From Sesamum alatum (taxonomy: Eukaryota > Streptophyta > Magnoliopsida > Lamiales > Pedaliaceae): 64,000 bases of DNA. Position numbers and translations under genes: made by a program. Position 1 is the first letter of the stretch; every line of letters begins with the position of its first letter. The stretch is taken from contig JACGWO010000005.1 of assembly GCA_034509735.1 (NCBI GenBank), positions 32,518,479 to 32,582,478 of the forward strand, read 5' to 3'. Positions 45,904 to 62,039 of the stretch are shown here, piece after piece. Below the pieces are notes generated by a model. It was not told where the DNA came from. It ran no database searches and saw only the letters and a list, made by a program, of their open reading frames with translations.

Positions 45904-46085
45904 TGGGAAAATTCTAATTCGAATTGACTCGGTCGTACTTGAACTAATTATATAATAAATGAAATATATTTGTTGTATGATTGGTATACAGTTCAAGAAA
46001 AGTGCCCAATCACATAATAAATGTATCACATTTGCTTTGTAATTGGTTTGATTCGGCCAAACCTGGCCTGGGTAAGAATTTTCTA
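45904..46085. repeat. MITE, family F, complete copy
   Basis: Ends GGGAAAATTCTAATTCG and, inverted, GAAAATTCTTACC. The interior carries TTGTATGATTGGTATAC and TGTATCACATTTGCTTTGT, the words seen twice at 6745-7215. Confidence 0.55.
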
Positions 46086-46187
46086 AATTATTGCAACACT
46101 CTATTATTTATTCGGCTTAATTTTGTCCAATGGTATGTGTATATGTGATATGTGAATATAATTAAAATTTTGATTGTCGGCATTAGC

Positions 46188-46270
46188 AATATCCCGTCGC
46201 GTTGCTCGATTGATAAGGCTAAGGCCTTACGATCAAAAAGTCGTGAGTTCGAGTCTCATGAATGTGAGTG
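46188..46270 (+). mobile_element. tRNA-derived SINE head 1
   Basis: A tRNA-like segment with an A-box-like GTTGCTCGATTGATAAGGC and a B box GAGTTCGAGTCTC at 46247-46259. It lacks a clean acceptor stem, so it is a SINE-type relic rather than a functional tRNA gene. The body beyond about 46270 is AT-rich and its end is undefined. Confidence 0.55.
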
Positions 46271-46508
46271 TAGTTCTACTTTTAGTAGTTTATCATTCTT
46301 TTGTCTCGTTTCAATGTATTCGTTGATTTTAATTATTGATGTGTTGAATTGGTTTTTGAAATTTGAGCGTGTTAAATGACGTAACGAGTTACATGTTTTA
46401 AAACAAACGAACATTAATAATATCCCATCAATTTTAATGTGTTTCTGTTGAATTGAAATGAAAAATAAATTCAAACATATTCCACACCCTAAATAAGAGT
46501 TAAAGAGA

Positions 46509-46590
46509 TCGAGGAGGCCTAGCTTAGTTGGCGAAGCTGATGCCCCATGATCCTAAAGGTCATGAGTTCGAACCCCTGCGTGGGTTAATG
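46509..46590 (+). mobile_element. tRNA-derived SINE head 2
   Basis: Near-perfect RNA polymerase III boxes: A box TAGCTTAGTTGGC at about 46520-46532 and B box GAGTTCGAACCCC at about 46564-46576. The 5' end GGAGGCCTAGC and the 3' end GCGTGGGTT do not pair as a tRNA stem, which argues for a SINE. It is related in layout to the one 320 bp upstream. Confidence 0.6.
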
Positions 46591-47142
46591 TTATTTCTAC
46601 GGTATAGTAGGTACGATTTGTTGCTATAATAAATAGGTATTAGTTTATGTGATATTGCTAATTTAATTATTTTTATTTGTCTCTGTTCGATATTGATAGC
46701 CAATAGGATTGAATGTAATCACTTTATTTTCGATTAATAAAATTTATCGCTTCTAATTCAAAAGCATAAGAGTTAAAGTATTCTGAAATGGGTACTGAAA
46801 TATTTGAGTATGTTTTCTTGGATTTTAACATTTGGATAAAAGGTTAGCCCATTTATGTTTCAGGGCTAGTAGTAGAATGCATTTTAAGAAATAATGGATA
46901 TGGGGAGGCCCATTTTTGAACTATGGGCTGAAGTGGAAAAAATAATGATGGGATGAGCCCAACAGAAAAATTCGTAGAATGCATTTTGATTTATGGACTG
47001 GATTGGGAACTCTCTTGTTGGGCTGAGCCCAATAGAATAACTGTGGAATGCAAGTTGAAAATTTTAACAAACATACCCATACCCGCATGAAGAAAGAAAA
47101 TTGAAACACAGATACATGCATTGACCAAACAAATTACATGGG

Positions 47143-47812
47143 TAAATTACACTTTTGGTCCATATACTCTTGGTCAAAATAAATTTTGGTCCAAAACTTT
47201 TTGAGCTTTAATTTATATTTTGGTCCCTAAATTTTGTAAAACATGATTAATTTTTACAAATTATTATGTTCAAATCACAATTTTTGTTCATAATCTTGAC
47301 AAATTGTCATAATTTTGGACCAGTTCCATATCCCTTAACATTTTAGGTGAATTACAGTTACCTCTCTTGAGGTTTGACATAATTACAAATACACAATTAT
47401 TATTTGAAAAATTACAAATACCCTCATGAGGTTTGTAACCGTCTAACAAATAACCCATTTACATCCATTTTATGGGTGAACTGACCAAAATGCCCTTATG
47501 CAAACTGAATTATTTTTAAAATTTTTTTATTTTTTTTTTAACTACAATGCGTAGGAAGAGGTTTTTTAAATTTTTTACACAGAGAAGCAATAATGCAATT
47601 TACCTTGATTGATTTTTCTATAATTTTAACTAAAAGTTCAAGGGCAAAATGATCAGTTTCAGACCTTTAGTTAAAAATTATAAATATAAGAAGGGTATTT
47701 GTAATTATACCAAACCTCGTGAAGGCGATTGTAATTTACTCTAATGTTTTTAAAAACATTTTTAACTCAAAAAATAGGGACTAAAAGTGTAATTTACTCC
47801 AAATTACACAGG
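47143..47812. repeat. Family B foldback interrupted by a family C foldback
   Basis: Outer ends GGGTAAATTACACTTTTGG and GGGACTAAAAGTGTAATTT are inverted (family B). From about 47345 to 47742 the sequence switches to AGGTGAATTACAGTTACC...GATTGTAATTTACTC, itself inverted (family C), and then returns to family B. The inner element therefore inserted into the outer. Confidence 0.65.
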
Positions 47813-47819
47813 TGGGAGC

Positions 47820-48741
47820 GTGAATGGATAGAATATTCCTATCCATACCAAACAAGGTGACAACAATGAAAGAAGCCAAACCAGCCCACCATTTTTTAGT
47901 TTTTGTTTTGGTTCAACTGTTGTAAGCTTTCAGACATCTTGGTTCTTAAGATGCCACATAGCAGAATTTACCAGATTATGCTGCACCACCTCCCCACTTA
48001 TAATCCCACTTAGCCGCTTCCATTGAAACAGCAACCCCCCTTTCTTTTTCCTTTTCGTATTTTGAAAGGGGGAACATAGCTGAACTGAAGAATTTCTTGA
48101 GTGCCCATCAATTTATTTGCCACAAGGTAGCATCTTTTGATCTTGATTCATGTTATCTTTCAAGGGCTGCTAAGTTTTTTGTATGAATCAATTTCTTGTT
48201 CCATGATTTCACTTTATTCCGCTTTTTGATTTCAATGTAGACAGAGCTGAATTGGAAGTCTTTATCAGGCGGGAACTCTTGATTTGCCCCAAGGTAGCTT
48301 ATCTTTTATCTTACTAAGTTTTTCATGATTGGTTGTGTTTATGAGTTGCGGCTACGGACAATTTCTGTTTCCTGCTGCAAATTCTGCGTTTGAACTGGCT
48401 AGAGTTGTTATGTTTGTCGTATTCCTCTTCATTTGTTTGGTTTTTGATTGGATTAGTGAAATAATTAAACAACTCTCACCACTTGAAGGGAAGAAAGTGG
48501 TTCTTGACATTGATATGTATTGAGGGAAATGTTGTTTTTCCTCAGTTTCACATGTCTAAATTCCCAAATTGATGTGGGAATTTGGGTTGCTTCTGTTCTC
48601 TGAATATGAGTATTTAGCATTGCTATTAAGTTCCGACATTCCTCGTATGGATGCTTACTGATCAGACATTTTGTAGTGGCAAACACGAGCTGCTGAGAAT
48701 TGTGATCACACATAGTTGGGAGGAAACGTTAAATTTGGAAG
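47820..48741 (+). promoter_or_regulatory. PDS promoter and 5' leader with probable leader introns
   Basis: Sequence upstream of the PDS start has AAG|GTAGC donors at about 48126 and 48293 and acceptors TGTAG at about 48240 and TTGTAG at 48676. This would give small non-coding exons near 48241-48292 and 48677-48741. Leader introns are known for PDS genes. A gene-like plus-strand open frame at 48329 would fall in the second leader intron and is not considered coding. Confidence 0.4.
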
Positions 48742-53365
<4,624 letters not shown>

Positions 53366-53738
53366 CGCGTTTCGATTGAGTGTTAGATATATTCTTTTGC
53401 AACGATATAAAGAATTCATGTAAGATGGAAGATAGGCATGCAACATATATACATGTTACACAAAAATTGTAGGACGATGATGTAAGAAAAATGATCACTC
53501 GTTAAATTCTTTTGATGTTTTTGAAACATGTCAATTTGGCTGTCGTAGGTGGTATGATGTTGATGTTTAATCATCTTTAAATATCGCTTCTCTTGTAGCA
53601 TATGGTCTTGAGGAACAGTCGATGAACAATAGGTGACAATTTCTGTGCTATATTTCGTTGGACAAGGGTGAAATTCACGTTAATATTATCATCCAGATTC
53701 CAGACAGAAAATTCTTATTTACACAAAACATAAAAATT
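53366..53738. other. 3' flank of PDS
   Basis: Likely 3' UTR and termination region. No other gene seen. Confidence 0.5.
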
Positions 53739-54008
53739 TTAAGGGATAATTACATTTACACACCTCGATCTATGATTTATTACACAAATTATTTATATTT
53801 TTTGTATAATTATATAAGTTATCCTTGGCAGTAAAAAAAATAGGGACAAATTTGTAAATGATGTTGATATTTTTTTTTCTTTTTTTGGGGGGGGGGGGGG
53901 GGATTTTCGAAAAGCAGGAGTGAGTCGTGTAAATGAAATTGATTTTTAGAAAATATGAGTAATTGGTATAAATAGACTATATGTCAGGAATATAGATGTA
54001 TAATGGAA
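53739..54008. repeat. Foldback MITE, family R copy 4
   Basis: Begins GGGATAATTACATTTACAC and ends with AGACTATATGTCAGGAATAT. Family words GATGTTGATATTTTT and GTCGTGTAAATGAAATTG are present, with a G-run at 53886-53902. Confidence 0.65.
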
Positions 54009-54040
54009 GTATAAGAATTTGGGCTAACAAAATTACGAGC

Positions 54041-54185
54041 AAAAAAAGGTAAATTATATCGAGTTTCCATGAAGTTTGATACAATTATAAATATCCTTTG
54101 TTATTTGAGAAATTATCGACACTCCTGCTATTGAATGAAATCCGTGAGAGCTAATGGAATGGGTGAACTATCAAACCAACGTTAT
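54041..54185. repeat. Family C MITE, left half
   Basis: AGGTAAATTATATCGAGTTT, GAAGTTTGATACAATTATAA and TTATTTGAGAAATTATCG match the left arm of the copies at 47345 and 63470. The mirrored arm is missing. Confidence 0.55.
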
Positions 54186-55000
54186 TACTAGGCTGATTGG
54201 ATGTCCTATTGCGATTCCTATTACATCTTTTATTTCATTTTATATATACATGTCACGCGTAGGTATTAATAATTTATCAAACAACAAAATCGTATAAGCT
54301 CAACGTAATTTAAAAAAAAAAAAAAGACTTTTGCACGTGATTTAACTTCTTGAGCTCGTAATTAACTACTTTATATAATCTTAATTAAATAGTCAATTAA
54401 TAATGGGATAGATTGTACGTAATATATAATACTAAACCATAAGTTGTGCTAACTTAACTCTAACACAAACTTTTGGACAACCTTGGAGAGGGGAGATGGG
54501 GTACGTACACTGCATTTATAGCAGTTGCAGCCAACTGATCAAATCTAGTCCAAGGAGGAATGTTCCTGGAAATTGCAATTACCCTTAGTTACTACTACGT
54601 TTGTCCATTTTCTTTTCTCTTTTTGTCCTTTTCACTACATTCACTGAATTTACTACAGTGCCTTAACAGCTTGGTTTTTCTCCAACTTTATGGGGAATTG
54701 TTGCTACTTCCCTTCAATATTTTGCCAATATAGAAGTTAAAAGGATAAGTACTATGAGATAGAGTCACCGACCTCCCTCACCAAAATTTTTGATGATTTT
54801 AATACTTAAATTGTTCTGAAATACATTGAGTTTAGTGATCTTTTCATGAATTGGATAATTATGAGTAATTAAGGTTCAAACAATGTACCATCAACATTCA
54901 TACAACGGTGTAATACACTCTCAATTAATGTGGTAATTCAAGTGGTAAGGTTGTTGCACCAAGACTTTAGTATGTTTCGCTTTTAATATGTTTTTATTAC
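54186..55000. other. AT-rich intergenic DNA, no gene seen
   Basis: A weak tRNA-like A-box word (AATTCAAGTGGTAAGG at about 54944) has no B box. Confidence 0.35.
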
Positions 55001-55645
55001 AAGGGAAATAGTAATTTTGATCTTATAAGTTAGGCCCTTTTTACTTTCGATTCCAAATTGTTATAGAATTGCCATGTTTTATCCTTATATACTTTTTTGT
55101 TTGTTTTTTAATGGCGTGGGTCATGTGGCTATTAAGTATTTTTGACGGGAGGAAAGATTGACTCATTTTTCAACTTGACAATACTTTGAAATGAAAATAT
55201 AACTACCTTTGAGGGACAAAAAACATGCCCTGAAGGAAATTAGGCAAGGAAATGGCGATTTCTTTATGTAAAACAATTCATGAGCCAAAAACGTCAATGG
55301 TTCAAATTTAATAACACATTACACATGCCAAAAAGTAATATCAGTGCTATAATTTTCTTTAAGATTTTTTTTTTTTTTTTTTTTTTCTTTTCAGAGGTAG
55401 TTATATTTTCCCTCCAATGTGTTGTGAGGTTGGAAAATGCACCAATTTTTTCTCCAGCCAAAATATTCAACGACCACGTGCGTGAACATGGCCTACATCG
55501 TTAAATTACTGGCGAAAAAGTGGATGAGGACTAAAAGTATAAATTTTTGTAAGTTATAAGACTAAAAGTTTTAATCCCGTAACGAATAAGACCAAAAGTG
55601 AAACGGATTTGACTTATGGGCCCAAAAATGCTATTTTCCCTTATT
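55001..55645. repeat. Foldback element, family E, complete copy
   Basis: Left end AAGGGAAATAGTAATTTTGA and reverse-complemented right end AAGGGAAAATAGCATTTTTG open two arms of about 100 bp. These continue AAGTTAGGCCCTTTTTAC versus AAGTCAAATCCGTTTCAC. A T-run near 55365-55386 is inside. A fragment of the same family is at 6847-7060. Confidence 0.65.
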
Positions 55646-56186
55646 ATTTGGTATAATATTTTAACCACACTCGCAAAAATCACAATCAACAAATATTGCA
55701 TGATCATAATTAGTAAATATTTACTATGATTATCTATTTTAAACACGTCAATTAATTATAATTAAATATTATTTTTCTTGTGGCGGGTGAAAGAGTACGA
55801 ACTCACCTATATATCTTCACCCGACCCCACTGTTTTTTAATTCCCACCAAAGTTAGTTAATTAGTATCTAATGTTAAGAAACAATTGTATACAACTCACC
55901 TGTCTTAACTTGACTCTGTATACAACACTTCAAGATTTGAAGGCAGCAGTGATCACACAGCAATCTTAATTTAGGAATCAATTATATTTGTTAACTAATA
56001 CAACAGAACAGAAACGATATAATTTAAAAATTAATAGTTATGATTAGCATAAAATTAATACAGCTGTGCCACTTATCTTAAGATTCTGGTCTTAAATATA
56101 TAAATACTAATAATTAATTTAACACATACACCTACAAAATTTTGAAAAAAGGAAAAAGAAGGAGCAGATTCTGATAGTGTTTAGTT
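55646..56186. other. AT-rich intergenic DNA, no gene seen
   Basis: No open frame or repeat boundary recognised. Confidence 0.3.
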
Positions 56187-57560
56187 AGGGGTGCAAACGA
56201 GCTGAGCTCGGTCAAAAATTCGAGCTCGAGCTCAGACTAGGTGCTCGAGCGAGCTCGAGTTCGAGCTCACGCTCAGCTCACGAGCTCGATTTTTTTTTTT
56301 TAATAAAACAACGGAAATATATGGACTATTCTATATTGGAATACATTATTCAAAAATTTAATATGAACTAGAAAAAAAACATTCACAAAAAGCAAAAAAG
56401 AAAAAAGAAAAAAGCAATACGATAAAAGAATTAAGTTCAATGCTCAAACTAACAAGTAGCACCCATAAATTAAAATGCATTTTGGTACCATCTAATATAT
56501 GATGATTTTGAAATAAATGCATTTTGTTATAGTAGATATTGGATTTATAACGATAAAATTCATATGAATTGTATTAAATATATTTTTACAAAAAAATTGT
56601 CAAAACGTACTAAATTATTAATTAAGCTTGTTTCTAGATAATATAAACCAAAATACCATATGTTAATATCATCTAAAACTTAAATATAAGATATTGTAAT
56701 AATTCTAATATATGGTAAATTTTGAAACAAATGCATTTTGTTGTAGTAGATACTAAAATTATAACGATAAAATTCATACAAACTGTCTTGAATATTCATT
56801 TTAAAAAAAATTATCAAAACGTATTAAATCGTTGATTAAGCTTGTTTTTGGATAATATAAACTAAATTATCATAGTTTAATATCATCTAAAACCACTACA
56901 AGAAAATAGCTTAATAGCAACGAAAAAATTTATTGCTGAAATCAGCCTCGGACTAATTAGCAATTAAAAATTTTGTTGCTAATCTATACTATTTAATATA
57001 TATTTTAAATAATTCGTTGCTAAATTTGTTAGCAAGTAAATTTTCGTTGCTAAATTTGTTAGCAAGTAAATTTTTTGGATTAAATAATGCATTAGCAACG
57101 AGAATTTTACTTGTTAATTAGCTCGACGCTGATTTTTTTCGTTGCTATTGAACATTTTTCTTGTAGTGAACTAAAATATGACATATTGACTAATAATTTA
57201 CTATATGATGAATTTCGAAACAAATGCATTTTGTTGCAGTGAATATTGTAATGTAACAATAAAATTCGTATGAATTGTATTGGATATTTATTTAAGAAAA
57301 TATCAAACTCGTACTAAGTTGTTGCTTAAGTTTGTTTTTAAAATATATAAATAAATATACCATATTTTATTATTATATAATATTAAAATAAAAGATATAT
57401 TGATTAATAATTCTAATATATTGTGAATTTTTAATATAAACTTAATATGATACTACAATGTACTTAAATATATAAATATATGTATAAATAAAAAATAAAA
57501 AATAAAGTGTGAGCTCGCGAGCCGGCTCGCAATCACACGAACACAAGCAATTGAACAAGT
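56187..57560. mobile_element. Element with GAGCTCG-rich ends and internal tandem repeats
   Basis: The left end AGGGGTGCAAACGAGCTGAG is followed by about 80 bp of GAGCTCGA words, and the right end near 57505-57540 is GAGCTCGCGAGCCGGCTCGC. The AT-rich interior is a tandem repeat of about 210-230 bp in at least three decayed units, each with ATTTTGAAACAAATGCATTT and ATCATCTAAAAC-type words. Such AGGGGTGCAAACGAGC...GAGCTCG termini look like a hAT-type non-autonomous element, but that assignment is tentative. A CACTA MITE is nested at 56894-57168. Confidence 0.5.
56894..57168. mobile_element. CACTA-type MITE (275 bp) with AAC target duplication
   Basis: The termini CACTACAAGAAAATAGC and the mirrored CACTACAAGAAAAATGTTC form the inverted repeat, continuing with AATAGCAACGAAAAAA on both sides. 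AAC flanks the element at 56891-56893 and 57169-57171. The other units of the surrounding tandem repeat give the empty site (CATCTAAAACTTAAATAT near 56670-56690), confirming the boundary. Interior words such as TTCGTTGCTAA recur. Confidence 0.88.
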
Positions 57561-57751
57561 GAATCTAAAGAGATTTAGGTTGTCTGAAGATCAAATCATC
57601 AGTTGAGAAGTGGAGGTTATTATGCATATATAATAGAAAGATTAGCAAATCTCAGGATTCACATGCCAAAATATTATCGTTGAGAGATTGTGTAAATCAT
57701 CGTTTTAATCTTGTTTACAGGTTGATTAATTGTCTGTGTATGAACATTTAA

Positions 57752-57974
57752 GGGCAAACTATTTTTTTAGTCCAGTTAAACAGTATCAGACTCGTTTTTT
57801 GTACCATTATTTCTGCAGGTGTAGCTTCACTTGTTCACGGTTAACGCACATGACTGTTAAACTCCATTAGCTGCCGTTAAGTCCTCCATATTTTGGAGGA
57901 AAAATTCACGTGATTCTGCAAAAATTATAATACCAAAAAGCCCTTTTTAACGGGACTAGAAAAATATTTTGCCC
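57752..57974. repeat. MITE with GGGCAAA termini (223 bp)
   Basis: The left end GGGCAAACTATTTTTTTAGT and the reverse complement of the right end GGGCAAAATATTTTTCTAGT are a clear terminal inverted repeat. It encodes nothing. Confidence 0.75.
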
Positions 57975-58416
57975 GAACATTAAACATAGGATTAATTAAT
58001 AATATTAATTCTTCATGTTTAATTAGAATATTGTGGCGAGATTTGAAGTTGTTAATAAGATCATTAGGTCGTTGTTGTATGCTTCTAACCAGCTCCAACT
58101 CTTATCTAAGACATTTAGTAATAAGTCGTCCTTCTAATTAAGAATATCAAACAATATGAAAAATATCAAAATGATCTGTATGAGTTTGGCGTCATTTTAT
58201 AGTAAAAAGAAAATAATTTTGCAAAAAAGAGGGAATATATATACATAAAAGATTAATAAGCTTAAATATTTAAATCCGTGTATATATGTAATTAATATTA
58301 ATCAAATAATCTTTGCATAGAGTAAAACCAAGTAACTAAAATGAAGCTTATTAGATCTTCCAACCACATTTATTTGAATTATCAAAATATCCTTAAAGTA
58401 CATAATAAAAGTAAGC
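57975..58416. other. AT-rich intergenic DNA, no gene seen
   Basis: Short AT-rich open frames only. Confidence 0.3.
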
Positions 58417-59968
58417 GATAATTACATTTACACTATATCAATTTATGGTCTATTTATACAAATTATCTCTATCTTTTGTTTAATTACAGAAACCATCCCT
58501 GACAGTAGAAAGCAAGGTAGTTTGTATAATGTTGTTAACGTTTTTGGAGGATGTGTGTATAATTTTTCAAAAAGTAGGGGTGATTTGTGTAAATAATGTT
58601 GACGTTTTTGATGAGTGTATATGTAAATTTTCAGCAAAATTTCACTTTCGTCTTGTAACTATAGGGTTGTTGTATTTTTGATTCCTTTATCTTTTTAAAA
58701 AACACACCTAGTCCTATAAGTTTTGATACTTTGACATTTAGTCATGTAACTATATAGTCATTAAATTTAGTTTATGTATATATTCTAATAGAACACATTT
58801 ACCCCTGTATATGTTTAACAAGTGTGACACTTGGTCCTTTTATTGTCTAGAAAAGAAAAACGGCCTCCGAAAAAATAAGTGATATGCACGAGCACATTGT
58901 TGGGCTTTGGGAATATTAACATTATTTCTCACAAAAAATACAAACATCCTCAAAGTCCCAAATCCTAATTTTTCTCCCAAAATTCCCAATATCCTCTCAT
59001 TACAAGAAATATAACTTTAATCATGGCTAACTACCATGGTTAACACTAAATAGACATAGCAAATAGTCATTGACACGACCATGCAATGGTTATCGGACTT
59101 GATTTTTGCCAGGGTAGTTAAAATATTTGTTATGGCTAAAAATCATAGTAAATGTTTTTACCACGGCTCTCAACTATGACAAATAAGTTTTTTATAGTAG
59201 AAAAACTAGTTTTTACTTTGGTTTTATTTAGCCGTAGTTAATAATAGTTATTGACCACGGTCTTTAACCATAGTCATAAAATGTGTAGCCAGTCCACTCT
59301 CAAACCCAAATTTGTCACCAAAATCTCTCAAATTTTTTTCCTGAACCCCCGCCCCCCAGTACGTGCATAGTATACTGGGATAATAAAAAAATATAATTTT
59401 TTTGGGTTTCTCCAAAATCGAATTCCTTTTCTCCGTGTATTCGATTATGTGTTTCAAATTCTAATCAAAATTGCCAGTGTTCTTTTGACGCGATTTGCCT
59501 AAATTTCAAGAGATTGTGTTTTTGTGTGTTCTATCGTGAATTTTTTGATGTACAACCGTTTGGAGGTTTGGGGAAATAAGGGTTGAGATGAGCAATTAGC
59601 GCTTATGAATCAAACCGTTTAATTATGTCAAGTAATTAACGCATGAAAATACACGTATTTTTTCCAGTAGCATATCTCACTCGTTGACACAAAAGGACTA
59701 AAAGTATCGCACTTGTTAAACATACAAAACCAAATGTATTTCATTTAATATATACAAGAGTAAACTTGAAAACTATATAGTTTCAATATTAAATGTGTCA
59801 AAAATATCAAATTTAAAGGACTAAATGTATCTTTAGAAAGATAAAAAAAACAAAAATGTAACAATCCTACAGTTACACAACGAAAAGTAAAAGTTTGCCT
59901 AATTTTTTAAATACATGATTAATTTATATAAATAAACAATAAATCAAGAAGAAGATGTAATTATCCCT
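58417..59968. repeat. Family R MITE split by a larger foldback
   Basis: The left part 58417-58628 (GATAATTACATTTACAC through GTAAATTTT) resumes at about 59905 with TTTTAAATACATGATTAATT and ends GATGTAATTATCCCT at 59968. Together these make one normal-length family R element. Confidence 0.65.
58629..59904. mobile_element. Foldback element inserted in a family R MITE
   Basis: Arms of about 220 bp: left CAGCAAAATTTCACTTTCG versus mirrored right AGGCAAACTTTTACTTTTCG. Inside these come AACTATATAGT and TGTTTAACAAGTG words on both sides. AATTTT lies next to each end as a possible target duplication. The loop of about 830 bp contains CACTA-like sequence (CATTACAAGAAATATAAC at about 58999, with ACCATGGTTAAC-type words to 59280) and otherwise unrecognised DNA. 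Confidence 0.6.
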
Positions 59969-60243
59969 AAAAATAATATAGGCATAAAATAAAAATGTAG
60001 TTGAGGCTGGTGAATTTCTTAAAATCGAGCTAGAAATCCGTGGCAGGGTGGAACCAATTAAAGCTGCCGGCTACCCGACACACTGTTCCCAGAATCACTC
60101 CCCTTTGTCTTGTCCTCATCAAACACTCCTCCTTTTCTAATGCAACCCTTTACCACTTTTCTAATCCAACTCTAACTCCAACACACACTTCTTCATATCA
60201 TCCCAATCCCAATCATCCCTTCAATCCCAATTCACTTTCACTA

Positions 60244-60312
60244 CAAAAAAAACACCCCCCCTCCCCCACCCCCCATCCAAAAAAAAATAAAATATATATA
60301 TATATATATATT
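60244..60312. repeat. Low-complexity A/C tract and (AT)n
   Basis: Runs of A and C followed by about nine TA units. Confidence 0.85.
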
Positions 60313-60324
60313 GATCCGGGATAG

Positions 60325-60700
60325 AAGATTGCAAGTCGCCCCATGTATTCTGGATGAGTTGGGACTTGAGAAAAGAGTAGAACGAAGATCCTCCGAAGTC
60401 TAAGTCAGCTCGAGATTGAGATAGTGGTAATTGAATTGAAAGTATTTAATGTTGTGCAGTGTAATAACTAACATTACCATAAATGATGTTTGAAAGTGTA
60501 TATATAGGACAAGGGATGCATACTTGCTCTGACCCAAGTGTTAACATTAAGACCAGAGTTGCCAGGTGACCCAACGCTCACCTCTTCCAGGTCACGGAGA
60601 TCAGGTCAACCTGGCAGGTCCAGGTCATTCGACCCGACCCGACTCGTATGATGCAAATCCTGGTATTTAACAGCAATTTATACCCTTTAGGAAGGGTATT
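60325..60700. repeat. GC-richer block, possible LTR or other TE fragment
   Basis: Contains a TATA-like GTGTATATATAGGAC at about 60498 and a CCAGGTCA-rich segment at 60560-60640 (CCAGGTCACGG, CCTGGCAGGTCCAGG). Base composition differs from the flanks. No coding frame found. Confidence 0.3.
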
Positions 60701-60856
60701 TTCATCATTTTAGGATCCTTATCATAATATCCCCATCATATATATATATATAAATTAAATAATTTGATTAAAAATGAGACAATGTTATCTCATGCAGATC
60801 CATCAATTTCCGAACCTAACCGCGTACACCCCAACGTACGTAGTCAACTTCATGTG

Positions 60857-60870
60857 CTGTATATAAATAT
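60857..60870 (+). promoter_or_regulatory. TATA box of the RTFL/DVL gene
   Basis: TGTATATAAATATG lies about 175 bp upstream of the RTFL/DVL start codon at 61038, a normal spacing for a short leader. Confidence 0.6.
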
Positions 60871-61037
60871 GCAACCCATAGTTCCAATTTCCCTTCACGG
60901 GTCTAGCTCCACAGAGTTGTGAGCTTTTTTTCCCCAAACTCAAATTTCTCAACGTTTTTTTTGGGTATTATTACCATTATCTCTTCTTCTCATTAATCAA
61001 ATTCCAATCTCCAAACCCTAGAAAGAGAAGAACCATT

Positions 61038-61229
61038 ATGGCTGAGTTTCAGTTGAAGAAGAGTACTGGTAATAATCTTGTTGCTAGTTCAAAGAGATCA
61101 TCATCAAAGGGCAATGGCTTCACCAGAAAATGTGCTTCTCTAGTCAAGGAACAACGAGCCCGGATTTACATCCTCCGCCGCTGCGCCACCATGCTCCTCT
61201 GTTGGTACATTCAAGGAGATGATTCATGA
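61038..61229 (+). CDS. ROTUNDIFOLIA-like / DEVIL small polypeptide (RTFL/DVL)
   Basis: Intronless 63-residue protein. The C-terminal half is the conserved DVL/RTFL domain: CASLVKEQRARIYILRRCAT followed by MLLCWY. The N-terminal half is a variable, Lys/Ser-rich segment, as in the family. DVL/RTFL peptides sit at the plasma membrane and, when overproduced in Arabidopsis, restrict cell proliferation and shorten or broaden organs. The start ATG at 61038 follows a purine-rich leader (GAAGAACCATT). Position next to the SRF6-RPT1 block fits the RTFL9 orthologue. The transcript is not overlapped by another gene; an open frame on the opposite strand at 61375-61725 looks accidental. Confidence 0.93.
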   Translation: MAEFQLKKSTGNNLVASSKRSSSKGNGFTRKCASLVKEQRARIYILRRCATMLLCWYIQGDDS

Positions 61230-62039
61230 GCAAATTATTAAACCCTTTTATTTTAATTTCCACCAACAATCAATATATATATACATATATTTTCATCTCC
61301 AAACTTAATTTCCCTTTTTCCTACATATAATTTCTTGAACCCTAATTTTAGTTCAAGAAAGTAGGATCACATCATCAGTAGCAAGAATAGAGGACCCGGA
61401 TTGTTTTTTTGCCACTGGCTTCTTTTGTGGTAGTCCAATATGTATGTATAATTCTCTCCTTGGTGAAATGCCAGTTTTTTTGACCTAAATGGTGTAATTC
61501 CATTAGGGTTTTTTTGGCGAAGGAGAGAGTTTGTATATGTATACAGGCTATGCTTGGTTGAAGCTTTTTATAGCAATCCGGGCTTCTTGAAGAGCTGATG
61601 ATCCATCGACGCAGAAATGAGGGGAATTGAAGAGAAGGTGAAATTGAAGAGATTGATGAGCTGCAGGCTGATGAGGCTAGGTCTGTCAATAGGTAGGATA
61701 AGATCCTATTCAAACCCAAACCCAAAAAAGACCCAAAGAAAAAGACCCATATGTATGAATGTAAAATGGCTCTAATTATATATATATATATGTATGGAAG
61801 TTTGTATAATATGGTTACGTGCTGGTCAATTTTGTGTAGTTTAATTTCCCTCCTTTGTGTGGAAAGCTAATTTGATTTAGCAAAAATAAGACACTCGTAG
61901 ACGTATGTAATAAATTGGAGGGATTTAGGAGTTGAATGATATGTAATTATATGTATTTGATATACAGTTGTTCTGATGATTCAATATGTGTATTTACTTT
62001 GTTAGTTTATGTAGTAGTTTTTTGTTTTTTTTTAAGATA
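61230..62039. other. 3' flank of the RTFL gene
   Basis: Contains the likely 3' UTR and AT-rich spacer. A 116-codon minus-strand frame (61375-61725) has no domain and unconvincing composition. Confidence 0.4.

Noticed and set aside
46509..46590. Functional tRNA gene
   Set aside because: Polymerase III boxes are good, but the ends do not pair as an acceptor stem and the anticodon arm is not convincing.
48329..48523. 64-codon frame upstream of PDS
   Set aside because: Falls between a plausible donor (48293) and acceptor (48676) of a leader intron; no domain.
60040..60324. 94-codon proline/asparagine-rich frame
   Set aside because: Runs into a poly(A/C) and (AT)n tract; composition reflects simple sequence.
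61375..61725. 116-codon minus-strand frame downstream of RTFL
   Set aside because: No domain, low-complexity serine runs, and it overlaps the likely RTFL 3' UTR.
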